Below are positions 8,526 through 16,634 of a DNA stretch of 64,000 nt, in pieces. Location of the stretch: contig NZ_VCQU01000004.1 of the NCBI RefSeq assembly GCF_012932915.1, positions 372,001 to 436,000 on the forward strand. Reading direction: 5' to 3'. This stretch comes from Antrihabitans stalactiti (GTDB lineage Bacteria > Actinomycetota > Actinomycetes > Mycobacteriales > Mycobacteriaceae). Below the pieces are notes generated by a model, which did no database searches, had not been told where the DNA came from, and was given only the letters and a program-made list of their open reading frames with translations. The number at the start of each line of letters is the position of its first letter. Within the stretch, counting starts at the first letter, position 1. Both the position numbers and the translations under genes were made by a program.

Positions 8526-9562
8526 TTCACCGCTCCGATAACCCCATGCGGCGTCCAGGTCGTTCCCGGCCTGCGAAAGACGTCGCGAAATCCTGCGTCG
8601 ACGAGCCATTCCTCGTATTGCGCCCAGTGATAGATCATGCTGTGCGAGTTGGGCAGTGTGGCGAAGTAGACGTTGTCGAGCGCCGCATACAACGGACCGT
8701 CGCCGGAATCGTCCGACATCGCGTTGAAGATGAGCACCTGCCCGCCATCCGGCAGCGCAGCGTGCGCCTTACGGAGTAGCTCGCGATTTTGGTCCGGGGA
8801 CCAGATCACGAGTTGGTTTGCAAACAGAACACAGTCGTGACCGCTCGGGAAAGGCTCGGCGAACATGTCGCCTTCCACAACGTCTATTCGATCGCCGAGA
8901 CCGCGTTCGGCAATCGTGTCTCTCGCAATGGACACCGCGCCCGGCAGGTCGAGGACAGTGAACTGCACGCCGATGTTGGCCTCCGCCAGCGCAATCGAGT
9001 TAACCGCGTCCCCGCCGCCGACGTCGAGTACGCGACGAACTCGAGTCAGCTGTGCGTTCGCGACGAGGATCGGATTGGACAGTGACGACCAAGACTTCAT
9101 GCAGCGAAAGAAGAGCTTCTCCATTTCCGGATTGCCGGCAATCCGCCGATAGAGGTCGGCTTCGTCACCCGGGACGGTCCGCAGGCCGACGTTGGTGTTG
9201 CTGCGCAACGACGGCACGAAGTCGAGCGACGCGGGACCGGTGATTTTCTGCTGGAACTCTACGAGGTCGTCGATGATGTCCCAACTTCCTGTCTGGAACA
9301 GGCTCTCCACGAGGTCGCTGTTGTCGTACCGGTCGCCTTCTCTGATGGTCAGGCCCAATGCGGTCGTACCGAGCAGCAGAATCTGAACCGGGCGCGCTTG
9401 CAGCCCGAGTCCGGTCATGATCTGCGGCGCCGTCGCCCCTGGTCGGTCCCGCAGCAGGCGAAACAGGCCGAGCTCGCATCCGGCATTGAGCATCTGAAAT
9501 GCTCCCGCGCCGAACAGGATCCGCACCAGACCGTCGCTCGTCAGCGGCTGCGCTTCTGTCAT
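8522..9562 (-). CDS. SAM-dependent methyltransferase with dimerisation domain (kynurenine-type C- or O-methyltransferase)
   Basis: A 346-residue two-domain methyltransferase: N-terminal winged-helix dimerisation domain (about 10-95) and C-terminal Rossmann domain with the SAM loop LDVGGGDA (179-186) and VLDLPG (203-208). This architecture is shared by plant-type O-methyltransferases and, as I recall, by the SibL/AcmL-type enzymes that C-methylate 3-hydroxykynurenine in sibiromycin and actinomycin pathways. Its place immediately downstream of kynureninase makes a kynurenine- or anthranilate-derived substrate likely, but C- versus O-methylation cannot be decided. AAAGGA lies six bases before the ATG; the gap to kynU is 12 bases. 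Confidence 0.78.
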   Translation of the reverse strand: MTEAQPLTSDGLVRILFGAGAFQMLNAGCELGLFRLLRDRPGATAPQIMTGLGLQARPVQILLLGTTALGLTIREGDRYDNSDLVESLFQTGSWDIIDDLVEFQQKITGPASLDFVPSLRSNTNVGLRTVPGDEADLYRRIAGNPEMEKLFFRCMKSWSSLSNPILVANAQLTRVRRVLDVGGGDAVNSIALAEANIGVQFTVLDLPGAVSIARDTIAERGLGDRIDVVEGDMFAEPFPSGHDCVLFANQLVIWSPDQNRELLRKAHAALPDGGQVLIFNAMSDDSGDGPLYAALDNVYFATLPNSHSMIYHWAQYEEWLVDAGFRDVFRRPGTTWTPHGVIGAVK

Positions 9563-9574
9563 CGGTTGTCCTTT

Positions 9575-10843
9575 CTAGGTCACCCTCGTCGTCGCCGCAG
9601 GGAGGTTTTCGTACCGCCGGTCGGCCATGACGGTGCGCAGGCGATCGAGGGCGTCCCAGACGTCGGTGAAGCTCGTGCAGAGCGGGGCGAGACCGATTCG
9701 CAGTCGGTCCGGGGCGCGGAAATCGCAGATCACATTCTCCTGCTCGCGCAGGGCACGACTGATCGACAATGCTTCCGGATGTGCAAGTGACACATGCGAT
9801 CCCCGGCGCGTGGAATCGCGCGGGGACGCGAGCCGGAATCCGTATTCGGTCAGCCATTCGTCAGCCAACGCGATCGTGAACTCGCTCAGCAATACAGATT
9901 TCGACCGCACATCGACTACCGGCACCTGCTCGACGACATCCAGCGCGGGCCAGATGGCGGCGAGCGACAGCAGCGGCGGCGTACCTACGAGAAACCGGTC
10001 GATATCGGCGACCGGGTTGAAGACCTCGCCCATTGCGAACTGGTCTTGCTGGCCGAACCAACCCCAGATCGGCTGGCGAAGCTGCTGTTGAATTCCTTTA
10101 CGTACATAGAGGAAGGCGGGCGAACCCGGGCCTCCGTTGAGGTACTTGTAGGTGGCGCCGATCGCCAGATCGGCTCCATCAGCGCCGAGTTGAATCGGAA
10201 TCACACCGGCGGCGTGGCTCAGATCCCAGAGCACCAGCGCACCGACCTTGCGGGCCGCGTCGGTGATCGCGGCCATGTCGAGCAACGCTCCCGATCGGTA
10301 GGACACCAGCGAGAGCACCACGAGGGCAACATCCTCGGTCAACGCGCGGAACAGTTCGTCGCTGCCGAGGCCGAGGTCCGAATCGGACTGCAGTGCACGC
10401 AGATCGAGCTGCCGCTCGGCGGCGAGTCCCTGCAAGATGTAGCGGTTGGTCGGAAAGTCGTCGCCGTCGACGAGGACCGTGCGGCGCCCAGGCCGCGCGG
10501 CAACCGCGGCTGCTGCGAGTTTGAACAGGTTGACCGAGGTCGAGTCGGCGATGACCACCTCACCCGGCGCCGCACCCAGCGTGTGCGCTGCCAGTCGATC
10601 ACCGAGTTGTCGGCTCCAGCCGATCCAGTTCTCCCACGACCGCACCAAGCCCTCGCCCCATCCCTCGCGGATTATTTGGGCGACAACGCCTTCGGTTGCA
10701 ATCGGTGGTGGGCCGAGCGAATTGCCGTCGAGGTAGATCGTGTCTGGTCGGGGTCTGACGAACTGGTCGCGGCAACGCCGCAATGGGTCGGCGGCGTCGA
10801 GTTCCGCGGCACCGGACCTGTCCAGGCGAGCTTCAGTACGCAT
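9575..10843 (-). CDS. kynU: Kynureninase
   Basis: A 422-residue PLP enzyme that cleaves kynurenine (or 3-hydroxykynurenine) to anthranilate (or 3-hydroxyanthranilate) and alanine. The family features are clear: YLDGNSLGP (37-45), FPTN (130-133), WDLSHAAG with the PLP-ring Asp207 and His210, and the Schiff-base lysine in ATYKYLNGGPG (Lys233). Length is normal for the family. It sits between TDO and the methyltransferase, 18 bases from the former, in the same transcript. With TDO and the formamidase it completes the tryptophan-to-anthranilate route. Confidence 0.93.
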   Translation of the reverse strand: MRTEARLDRSGAAELDAADPLRRCRDQFVRPRPDTIYLDGNSLGPPPIATEGVVAQIIREGWGEGLVRSWENWIGWSRQLGDRLAAHTLGAAPGEVVIADSTSVNLFKLAAAAVAARPGRRTVLVDGDDFPTNRYILQGLAAERQLDLRALQSDSDLGLGSDELFRALTEDVALVVLSLVSYRSGALLDMAAITDAARKVGALVLWDLSHAAGVIPIQLGADGADLAIGATYKYLNGGPGSPAFLYVRKGIQQQLRQPIWGWFGQQDQFAMGEVFNPVADIDRFLVGTPPLLSLAAIWPALDVVEQVPVVDVRSKSVLLSEFTIALADEWLTEYGFRLASPRDSTRRGSHVSLAHPEALSISRALREQENVICDFRAPDRLRIGLAPLCTSFTDVWDALDRLRTVMADRRYENLPAATTRVT

Positions 10844-10861
10844 TCGCGACAGTTCTCCTGT

Positions 10862-11728
10862 TCACAGCGTCGAGCGAATCGACCAGAGCTCGGGAAAGAA
10901 CCGGTGCTGTGCGATCTGGCTCAGCCAGCTGGATCCCTCCGTACCGCCGGTGCCTGGTTTGTCGCCCAGCATCCGCTGGACCGTCACGAGGTGGGTGTAG
11001 CGCCAGCGTGCGAAGAGATCGGCCGTATCGGTGAGGGCCTCGGCGAGAAGGAACAAGTCGTGGCGTTCCCGTCGCTGTTCGTACACCGAATTCCAGGCAG
11101 CCGCAATCTTTGCGTGCGGCTCGTACGGCACCGTCACGTCCCGTTCGAACACCTCGGGCGGGATGTCGCAGCCACGCCGGGCGAGGTAGCGAACCGCCTC
11201 GTCGTACAGACTCGGCGAACGCAGATCGGCAAGCACCTCCGAATACTCCTCGGTCTCGCGGTGTGGGCCGACCAACGCCGAGTTCTTGTTCCCGAGAACG
11301 AATTCCAGCCGGCGATACGACGACGACTGGAAGCCTGACGCTGTCCCCAGAATCTCTCGAAAGGCCGCGAATTCGGTTGGCGACATCGCAGCCAAAGCGT
11401 CCCAGCAAGACAGCAGCACATGCTGCACTCGGAGACTGCGCCGGAGGGTCCAGAGCGCGTCTTCCAGGCGATCGGCGGCAAGGTGCCCGCGGGCGGCTGC
11501 GAACTCGATATAGAGGAGTTTGAACAACAACTCCTTGACCTGACTCAGAATGATGAACCCGGCTTCGGTCGGCTCCTCGGTGACCGGATGCTGCAGAGAC
11601 AGCAGCGTATTCATTGCAGCGTAATCCGAATATGCTGTGGGCGTGAATAATTCGTGCGCCGACTCCGCGACGGATCGCGCGGGCGCGAACAGCGGGCATG
11701 CACTGTCCTTGTCACCAGGCTCGCTCAT
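10862..11728 (-). CDS. kynA: Tryptophan 2,3-dioxygenase
   Basis: A 288-residue haem dioxygenase opening the indole ring of L-tryptophan to N-formylkynurenine. Visible family marks are the distal His in LLSLQHP (His47), the signature SGFQSSSYRRLEFVLGNK (131-148), the haem-ligand His in RWRYTHL (His246) and the substrate loop GTGGTEG (259-265). The ATG at 11728 is preferred over one 14 codons upstream because GAGGTG lies directly before it and it starts eight bases after the formamidase stop. It initiates the kynurenine branch of the operon. Confidence 0.93.
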   Translation of the reverse strand: MSEPGDKDSACPLFAPARSVAESAHELFTPTAYSDYAAMNTLLSLQHPVTEEPTEAGFIILSQVKELLFKLLYIEFAAARGHLAADRLEDALWTLRRSLRVQHVLLSCWDALAAMSPTEFAAFREILGTASGFQSSSYRRLEFVLGNKNSALVGPHRETEEYSEVLADLRSPSLYDEAVRYLARRGCDIPPEVFERDVTVPYEPHAKIAAAWNSVYEQRRERHDLFLLAEALTDTADLFARWRYTHLVTVQRMLGDKPGTGGTEGSSWLSQIAQHRFFPELWSIRSTL

Positions 11729-11735
11729 CGGCACC

Positions 11736-12605
11736 TCACGCAGACTCGGCTTGCACACCCGTGGACGCAACGATGTTGCTCAGGACTGCGCGACCTAGTT
11801 CGGTACTCGGGTCGCCCAGGTCGTAGGGAAGATCGAAATGGTTGCGCGCTGGACCGATTATCTCGGTAACCCGCGCACGCTGCCGCAACAATCCCGACAT
11901 CGTGTCGTGCTGGCGAATGAACTCGCTCGTTTCTATTCCACCTCTAGCGATGACGACAGGCGGCAGTTGCAACGGCAGCCGATAGATCGGGCTGTTGCGC
12001 ACGGCGGCATCGAGATCGAGTCCGAGGGCGTCGTTGACGTAGGTGTGCCGCAAGGGTTCGAGGTCGTAGATGCCACTGAGCAGCGTCGCGCTGGCGATCT
12101 GCTGCGCACAGTCGGCGACGAGCGCCATCGCGACCAGATGAGCGCCTGCGGAGCTTCCGCTCACATGAATTCGCCTCGGATCGATCCCGAATCGCAGCGC
12201 GTTCGCGTGCAGCCAGGCAATGGATGAACGCACCATCGTGACGATGTCATCGAGCGTGTGGTCCGGTGCCAGTCCGTAGTCGATTGCCGCGAAAGCGATT
12301 CCGGCGGAAAGAAAACTCGTCGCCGCGAATTCGGAGTCGCGCTTGGTCAGTTCTTGCCAATAGCCGCCATGGACAAAAACCATGACCGGTGCATCCGGCT
12401 GATCGACAGGGAACAGGTCCAGCGTGGCTTCCGGGAGGGAACCGTAACGCAGTTCTTCGACACGCCCGTGCCGTGTTCGCGCTGCCGCGCTGAGCCGGGC
12501 GTAATCGTCCAAGTAGGCCGGCAAGCTCGAGACGAGCGAACTGGGCGAGTACTCGCGGTCGAGATCGCATCGACTGAACCCGGCGTAGCCGCTGGCGTTG
12601 CTCAA
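11736..12605 (-). CDS. kynB: Arylformamidase (kynurenine formamidase), alpha/beta-hydrolase type
   Basis: An alpha/beta hydrolase of 289 residues with the oxyanion motif HGGYW (79-83) and nucleophile elbow GSSAG (Ser152), plus a late His in ARNHFDLP. HGG-type hydrolases of this kind serve as N-formylkynurenine formamidases; location directly before TDO and kynureninase makes that function likely. There is no ATG at the right place: the proposed TTG at 12605 overlaps the stop of the DUF6875-like gene (TTGA), the same coupling geometry used elsewhere in this operon. The family is not homologous to the metal-dependent bacterial KynB, so the symbol denotes function only. Confidence 0.82.
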   Translation of the reverse strand: MSNASGYAGFSRCDLDREYSPSSLVSSLPAYLDDYARLSAAARTRHGRVEELRYGSLPEATLDLFPVDQPDAPVMVFVHGGYWQELTKRDSEFAATSFLSAGIAFAAIDYGLAPDHTLDDIVTMVRSSIAWLHANALRFGIDPRRIHVSGSSAGAHLVAMALVADCAQQIASATLLSGIYDLEPLRHTYVNDALGLDLDAAVRNSPIYRLPLQLPPVVIARGGIETSEFIRQHDTMSGLLRQRARVTEIIGPARNHFDLPYDLGDPSTELGRAVLSNIVASTGVQAESA

Positions 12606-13195
12606 TGTTGCGGCCCGAACTCTGCGCACGCCTCGCGGTACCGTTCGGCGAAAAGCTGGTCGATGCCCTCGCTGCCGTGCAGGTGATAGGAACCGAACAA
12701 GCGCCGGTACTCCTCGAACCAGTCCCGCTGTTCGTGGAGAAACAGGATGTCGTGCAACGCCATATGACGGATGGCGACCAATGGGATCGGCGCCCTGCTG
12801 ACCTGAAAGTCCGGGTTTCGGACTGCGGGTTCCGTACACGACGGGTGGAACTGCCCAAGCATCATTCCCCTGCGTACTGCGATCGACTTGACTGCGCGAT
12901 GCGCCTCGTCGAGCAACCCGTATGCAGTCGGCGCCAGGTCTGGGATGACCAGAACGAGACACCGCAGAGCCGGATTGGAGCCGTTCCACTCGATCTCATC
13001 GAACTCGTCGAGCGCAGCGAGCACCAAGTCGGTGACATCTGCCTTATCGGGCGCCGAACCAGCGGATTTGATCGTGATCTCGAGCGACCCGGCGCGTTGC
13101 GCAGGCGGCACAAACGGACAGACCGGTCCAGTTCGGCCGATCGATACATTCGGCCGGCATATGTAGTCGGCGAGCCAGTCACGGACAGTCGTCAT
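12602..13195 (-). CDS. DUF6875-like protein, first gene of the kynurenine operon
   Basis: A 197-residue soluble protein of unknown function. The N-terminal block with CPFVPPA (residues 26-32) and a later GQFHPSC...AVRN segment (112-126) match what I recall of the DUF6875 family; the conserved Cys, His and Arg residues look like a catalytic or metal site, but no reaction is known to me. The ATG at 13195 is chosen because GGAG lies six bases upstream, over an upstream in-frame ATG at 13249 that lacks a ribosome site. As the promoter-proximal gene of an eleven-gene operon it is probably part of the same pathway rather than a passenger. Confidence 0.6.
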   Translation of the reverse strand: MTTVRDWLADYICRPNVSIGRTGPVCPFVPPAQRAGSLEITIKSAGSAPDKADVTDLVLAALDEFDEIEWNGSNPALRCLVLVIPDLAPTAYGLLDEAHRAVKSIAVRRGMMLGQFHPSCTEPAVRNPDFQVSRAPIPLVAIRHMALHDILFLHEQRDWFEEYRRLFGSYHLHGSEGIDQLFAERYREACAEFGPQH

Positions 13196-13971
13196 CGTCG
13201 CTCCGGACGACAACTGGGCCCCGGATCTCGTCTTGGTCGACTCATCCATTTCGATCGGCCGGACAATGATCAGGCGTTGCAACGAGACCGCTCGTCGGTC
13301 GCCGCATCCGGACCTCCAGGGCAGGGAACAAAAGCGGTCCGGTGAAGCATAGCTCGCACCAACAGCGATATCTGGCTGTTTGCGGTTGACTTCCGTCAAC
13401 CGCTCGACTCGCTGCCACGCTCCCTGCGATGGACGAGACTTCTCGTCGTCGATGCGGAGTCGCTGTCACCCGCCCACAGGTGACCTGCGCAATCGGTGAC
13501 CCACGCCAGTGAACCGGCCCGCGATGCTCGTCGCGATCGCTGCGGCAGCGCTCTTCAATGATCAACTTTGCCAAGAGAAGATCAAGTATTTGACTACCAT
13601 TGCTGTACAAGCGAATTGATCAGATCGCCCTCGGTTGTCGAAGTTTGCTGGATATACTCTCGCTGAAATCGAGCGCACAAGGGGCAGCCGGCATGAACCG
13701 TAACGGAGTCAACACGGGCGGATTTGCCGCGCTCATGGCAGACTCCGCACCAAGCCGCTCCTCCCCCATGCCATCGATCGACGTTCTCGATCACGTTGAC
13801 CCGCTCGGGAAACATCCGCCCGGAGCGGTCGGTTTCGCGCTACGCCTCGAGTTTGCTGGACCGCTCTCTCAGTTGGCCACACGACCAGCTCGCACGGAAG
13901 TCCGGGATCCTCGGCGCGCGACCTCCATTGCCTGACGTAGCACGTAGCACTCGATCACCAAGAGGATCCTC
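13196..13971. other. Divergent promoter region of the two biosynthetic operons
   Basis: A 776-base gap between the minus-strand kynurenine operon and the plus-strand prenyltransferase operon. It holds the inverted repeat at 13382-13403 and a TTGACT hexamer at 13591-13596 that could be part of a plus-strand promoter. An 80-codon frame at 13693-13935 ends 36 bases before the prenyltransferase, but its composition is unremarkable and I do not count it as a gene. A frame on the minus strand (13242-13610) is likewise unconvincing. The base composition at 13540-13680 is more AT-rich than the flanking genes, as expected for promoters. Confidence 0.6.
13382..13403. promoter_or_regulatory. Perfect inverted repeat, candidate operator of the divergent cluster
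   Basis: Two 9-base arms, GCGGTTGAC and GTCAACCGC, are exact reverse complements separated by TTCC. The repeat lies about 190 bases upstream of the DUF6875-like start and about 570 bases upstream of the prenyltransferase start. It has no T-run, so a terminator is unlikely; the size suits a dimeric repressor or activator. No regulator gene is encoded in the visible part of the cluster. Confidence 0.55.
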
Positions 13972-14916
13972 ATGGCGTTGACGGAACATCAGCAGCCGGC
14001 AACAGCACCTCGCTCCCTTAGAACGCGTTACCTCGCACTCGCGAAGGTAGACGTGCCGGACTACTGGTATGGACCGATTGTTGCGTGGTCCTGCGCAGCG
14101 AGTCCCTTCGGTTGGGTCGTAGTTCCGGCATCGATGTTGGTCACCGGAGTCGCAGGCGGAAACTGGGCGGCTGCCGCGCTCGACGACATCCAAGGACTCG
14201 CCGACGGTATCGACGAGATCACTTACAGCAGCGAAAACACCCTGCGATCACGCAACCGCAAGCCGCTGTTGACCGGAGAGCTCACTGCCGACGAAGCACG
14301 ATTGTTTGCGAGCGCGTGCGTGCTCGGTTCCATGGGCGTGAGCGTTGCCGCCTTCGGGTTGTCGCCGCACCGGCCGCTGCGTTTGGTCCCTATCGGGCTC
14401 GCCGGTTTGCTGCTTTCGGTGCAATATTCGTACGGACTGAAACTCAGCTACCGTCCCGGCGGCGCCGAGGCCAGCCTCTTCGGGACGATGATGCTGGTCA
14501 CCGCCGGACCGGGTTATCTCTTCGGCGCAGCGAGGCCGGCCCTCTGGGCCGCGACATTGCTGCTGTCGTCGACCATGACACAGAGCGCGATGGCTGCGAA
14601 CGGGCAGGACGCTGTCGCCGATGCCGCGGGCGGTCGCCGAACCATCGCGACGCTGCTGACGTCCGCACAATACGGTCGGCTGATCGCTCTGCTGTCCGTC
14701 GTAGATCTTGCTGTTGCGCTCGGGGCCGTGGGTCTCGGTGCGCTGCATCCGATTACCGCTCTCACGTTGACACCGGCCGCAGTGTGCAAAGCGCGACAGG
14801 CTCATTCGGCATGGCAAGGAGACTGGTTGCGGGCCCGTCGCAGAGGATTCACCGCACTGCGAATGATTGCGGGCGGGATCATCGCGGGCAACCTTGTCGG
14901 CAGAGCCCTGCGATGA
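13972..14916 (+). CDS. UbiA-family membrane prenyltransferase
   Basis: A 314-residue polytopic membrane protein (about eight helices) of the UbiA superfamily, which transfers a polyprenyl chain from its diphosphate to an aromatic or other acceptor. The first Asp-rich motif is DDIQGLADGID (71-81) and the second QDAVADAAGGRRT (212-224); both resemble the EboC-like subgroup more than MenA or UbiA proper, where the first motif is N-D-x-x-D-x-x-x-D. AGAGGATC precedes the ATG. It heads a four-gene operon with a UbiE-like methyltransferase, a polyprenyl diphosphate synthase and a prenyl reductase, so the donor is probably made by the same operon and the acceptor by the divergent kynurenine operon. 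Confidence 0.85.
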   Translation: MALTEHQQPATAPRSLRTRYLALAKVDVPDYWYGPIVAWSCAASPFGWVVVPASMLVTGVAGGNWAAAALDDIQGLADGIDEITYSSENTLRSRNRKPLLTGELTADEARLFASACVLGSMGVSVAAFGLSPHRPLRLVPIGLAGLLLSVQYSYGLKLSYRPGGAEASLFGTMMLVTAGPGYLFGAARPALWAATLLLSSTMTQSAMAANGQDAVADAAGGRRTIATLLTSAQYGRLIALLSVVDLAVALGAVGLGALHPITALTLTPAAVCKARQAHSAWQGDWLRARRRGFTALRMIAGGIIAGNLVGRALR

Positions 14917-15548
14917 GTCCCAGTGCGGCGCCGGATTCCTTGCCGGTGGGCGGAAATGCGGCTTGGTCACGATCGATGCCGCTCCAACTGGTGTATACCG
15001 AGGTCGCGCCGATCTACGACAAGGTCAACTTCATGATGACCGGCGGTCAGGACGCCGGCTGGCGGCGCCAAGCAGTCGGAATGCTGGAACTCGGAACATC
15101 GGCAAAGGTACTCGACATCGCCACGGGCACCGGTGCGGTGGCAACCGCGCTCGCAGCAGAACGCCCCGGAGTCTCGTTTCTCGGCATCGACATCAACAAT
15201 CGGATGCTCGAGTATGCACGGCAACGGATGAAGAGACTGACCTTCCTGCGACCCGAAAGCTCTTGGCGCGTCGCACATTGCGCCGCCGAGCGCCTCCACG
15301 ACATCGCCAACCAGTCGCTGGACGCCGCAACGATCGCCTTCGCTATGGACGACCTGGACGACACCTCTGCGGCATTGAACGAAGTCCACCGAGTGTTGCG
15401 CAGCGGCGGGCGGTTCGTCGTGCTGGAGTTCGCTGTGCGTGGCGGTAATCGGACCATCGAACGTTGTGCGGCGGCAGGTCTCACCGTGCGCCGAACTAGA
15501 TCCCTGGCCGCTGGTCTCGTTCGAATCCACTTGTGCGTCAAAGCATGA
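14913..15548 (+). CDS. UbiE/MenG-like methyltransferase, shortened
   Basis: A 211-residue SAM methyltransferase beginning, like UbiE, with VYTEVAPIYDKVNFMM (28-42), SAM loop LDIATGTG (67-74), GIDIN (91-95), ATIAFAM.DLDD (139-150) and VLRSGGRFVVLEFA (161-174). UbiE proteins continue for roughly 80 residues after the LEFS motif; here that part is reduced to about 37, keeping only the final 'AGL...L.AGLVRIHLCVKA' strand that matches the usual LTGGIVALH.G.KP end. The lid region is therefore missing. C-methylation of a prenylated aromatic ring is the family role. ATG overlaps the prenyltransferase stop (ATGA). Confidence 0.8.
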   Translation: MSPSAAPDSLPVGGNAAWSRSMPLQLVYTEVAPIYDKVNFMMTGGQDAGWRRQAVGMLELGTSAKVLDIATGTGAVATALAAERPGVSFLGIDINNRMLEYARQRMKRLTFLRPESSWRVAHCAAERLHDIANQSLDAATIAFAMDDLDDTSAALNEVHRVLRSGGRFVVLEFAVRGGNRTIERCAAAGLTVRRTRSLAAGLVRIHLCVKA

Positions 15549-15567
15549 AACCGGAGGTCAAGCAACC

Positions 15568-16626
15568 ATGAGCGTCCGAACATTCGAATCGGGGCCGTCA
15601 CCGATAAGTCCGAACCAGAGCATGATCTCCGATTTCGACTTCGGCGATACTGCATTGGCCGACGACATCCAGCAGCAGCTCGGGCAGACGGAACATGCGA
15701 TCGTGCGTGAGCTCTCCTGCGGTGAACCTGCACTGGAGGAGCCGATGATGCACCTCACCACATCCGGGGGAAAGCGATTCCGGCCCTTGTTGGCACTGCT
15801 GTCGTCGCAGTTCGGACCGCGTCCCGGTTGTAGCGCCGTGATCGACGCGGCGGCCGCGGTGGAGCTGGTCCACATGGCGTCGCTGTACCACGACGACGTC
15901 ATGGACGAGGCGACGATGCGGCGCGGTGTCGAGAGCGTGAACCTTCGGTGGAACAACTCGGTGGCAATCCTTGCCGGTGATTACATGCTCGTCCGCGCCT
16001 GGAGCGTACTGACCAGGTCACAACTGGATCCCGTGCTCAAGGTTTCGGCGTTGACGACACTGTCCGAGAGTGCGACAGCATTGGTCACGGGGCAACTGCG
16101 TGAGACGGTCCAGAGTCGCGAGGGGATCATCGAACCCGAGCAGTACTTGCAGACTGTGACCGAGAAGACGGCATCCCTGCTCTCGATCGCTGCCTGGCTG
16201 GGCGCCGCATACTCCGGTGCCGACGAGACTGTTGCCAAGACGCTCTCAGCGATCGGCGAAGCCATCGGCATTGTCTTCCAGATCTCCGACGACATCATCG
16301 ACGTCGCCGCACCGTCGGATCGTTCGGGCAAATCTCGGTGTACCGACCTCCGCGAAGGCGTGGCGACGCTCCCCGTCATATATGCGCTTCGCGATGGCGC
16401 GGCGACGACGCGACTACGCGAACTCGTCTCTCGACCAATCACCGACGACAACGAGGTGGAAGAGGCTGTGCAGCTGATCCAGTCCTCGTCGGCGTTCGCC
16501 GAATCACGCGCCATGATGGAGCGTTACGCCGCGCTAGCGCACTCGCACCTCGCAACATTGCAACCAGGTGTCGCCCGCCAGGCGATCGGCAATCTAATCG
16601 ACTTCACGCTGGCCAGATCGAACTAG
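15568..16626 (+). CDS. Long-chain polyprenyl diphosphate synthase
   Basis: A 352-residue trans-isoprenyl diphosphate synthase. GGKRFRP (67-73), first Asp-rich motif DDVMD (109-113) and second DDIID (241-245) are intact. The residues four and five positions before the first Asp are Ser105 and Ala104; small residues there leave the chain pocket open, which by established rules favours long products rather than C15 or C20. GGAGG precedes the ATG. It would supply the side chain for the prenyltransferase two genes upstream. Similar to heptaprenyl/nonaprenyl synthases such as mycobacterial GrcC1, which is likewise adjacent to a MenJ-type reductase. Confidence 0.9.
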   Translation: MSVRTFESGPSPISPNQSMISDFDFGDTALADDIQQQLGQTEHAIVRELSCGEPALEEPMMHLTTSGGKRFRPLLALLSSQFGPRPGCSAVIDAAAAVELVHMASLYHDDVMDEATMRRGVESVNLRWNNSVAILAGDYMLVRAWSVLTRSQLDPVLKVSALTTLSESATALVTGQLRETVQSREGIIEPEQYLQTVTEKTASLLSIAAWLGAAYSGADETVAKTLSAIGEAIGIVFQISDDIIDVAAPSDRSGKSRCTDLREGVATLPVIYALRDGAATTRLRELVSRPITDDNEVEEAVQLIQSSSAFAESRAMMERYAALAHSHLATLQPGVARQAIGNLIDFTLARSN

Positions 16627-16634
16627 GAGTGGCT

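Noticed and set aside
9794-11338. A 514-codon open frame on the plus strand
   Set aside because: It lies entirely opposite kynureninase and tryptophan 2,3-dioxygenase, both with clear family motifs; high GC gives long antisense frames.
13693-13935. Possible 80-codon gene before the prenyltransferase
   Set aside because: Poorly placed ribosome site, no recognisable pattern, Arg/Pro/Ser-rich like random GC-rich translation; kept only as part of the intergenic description.
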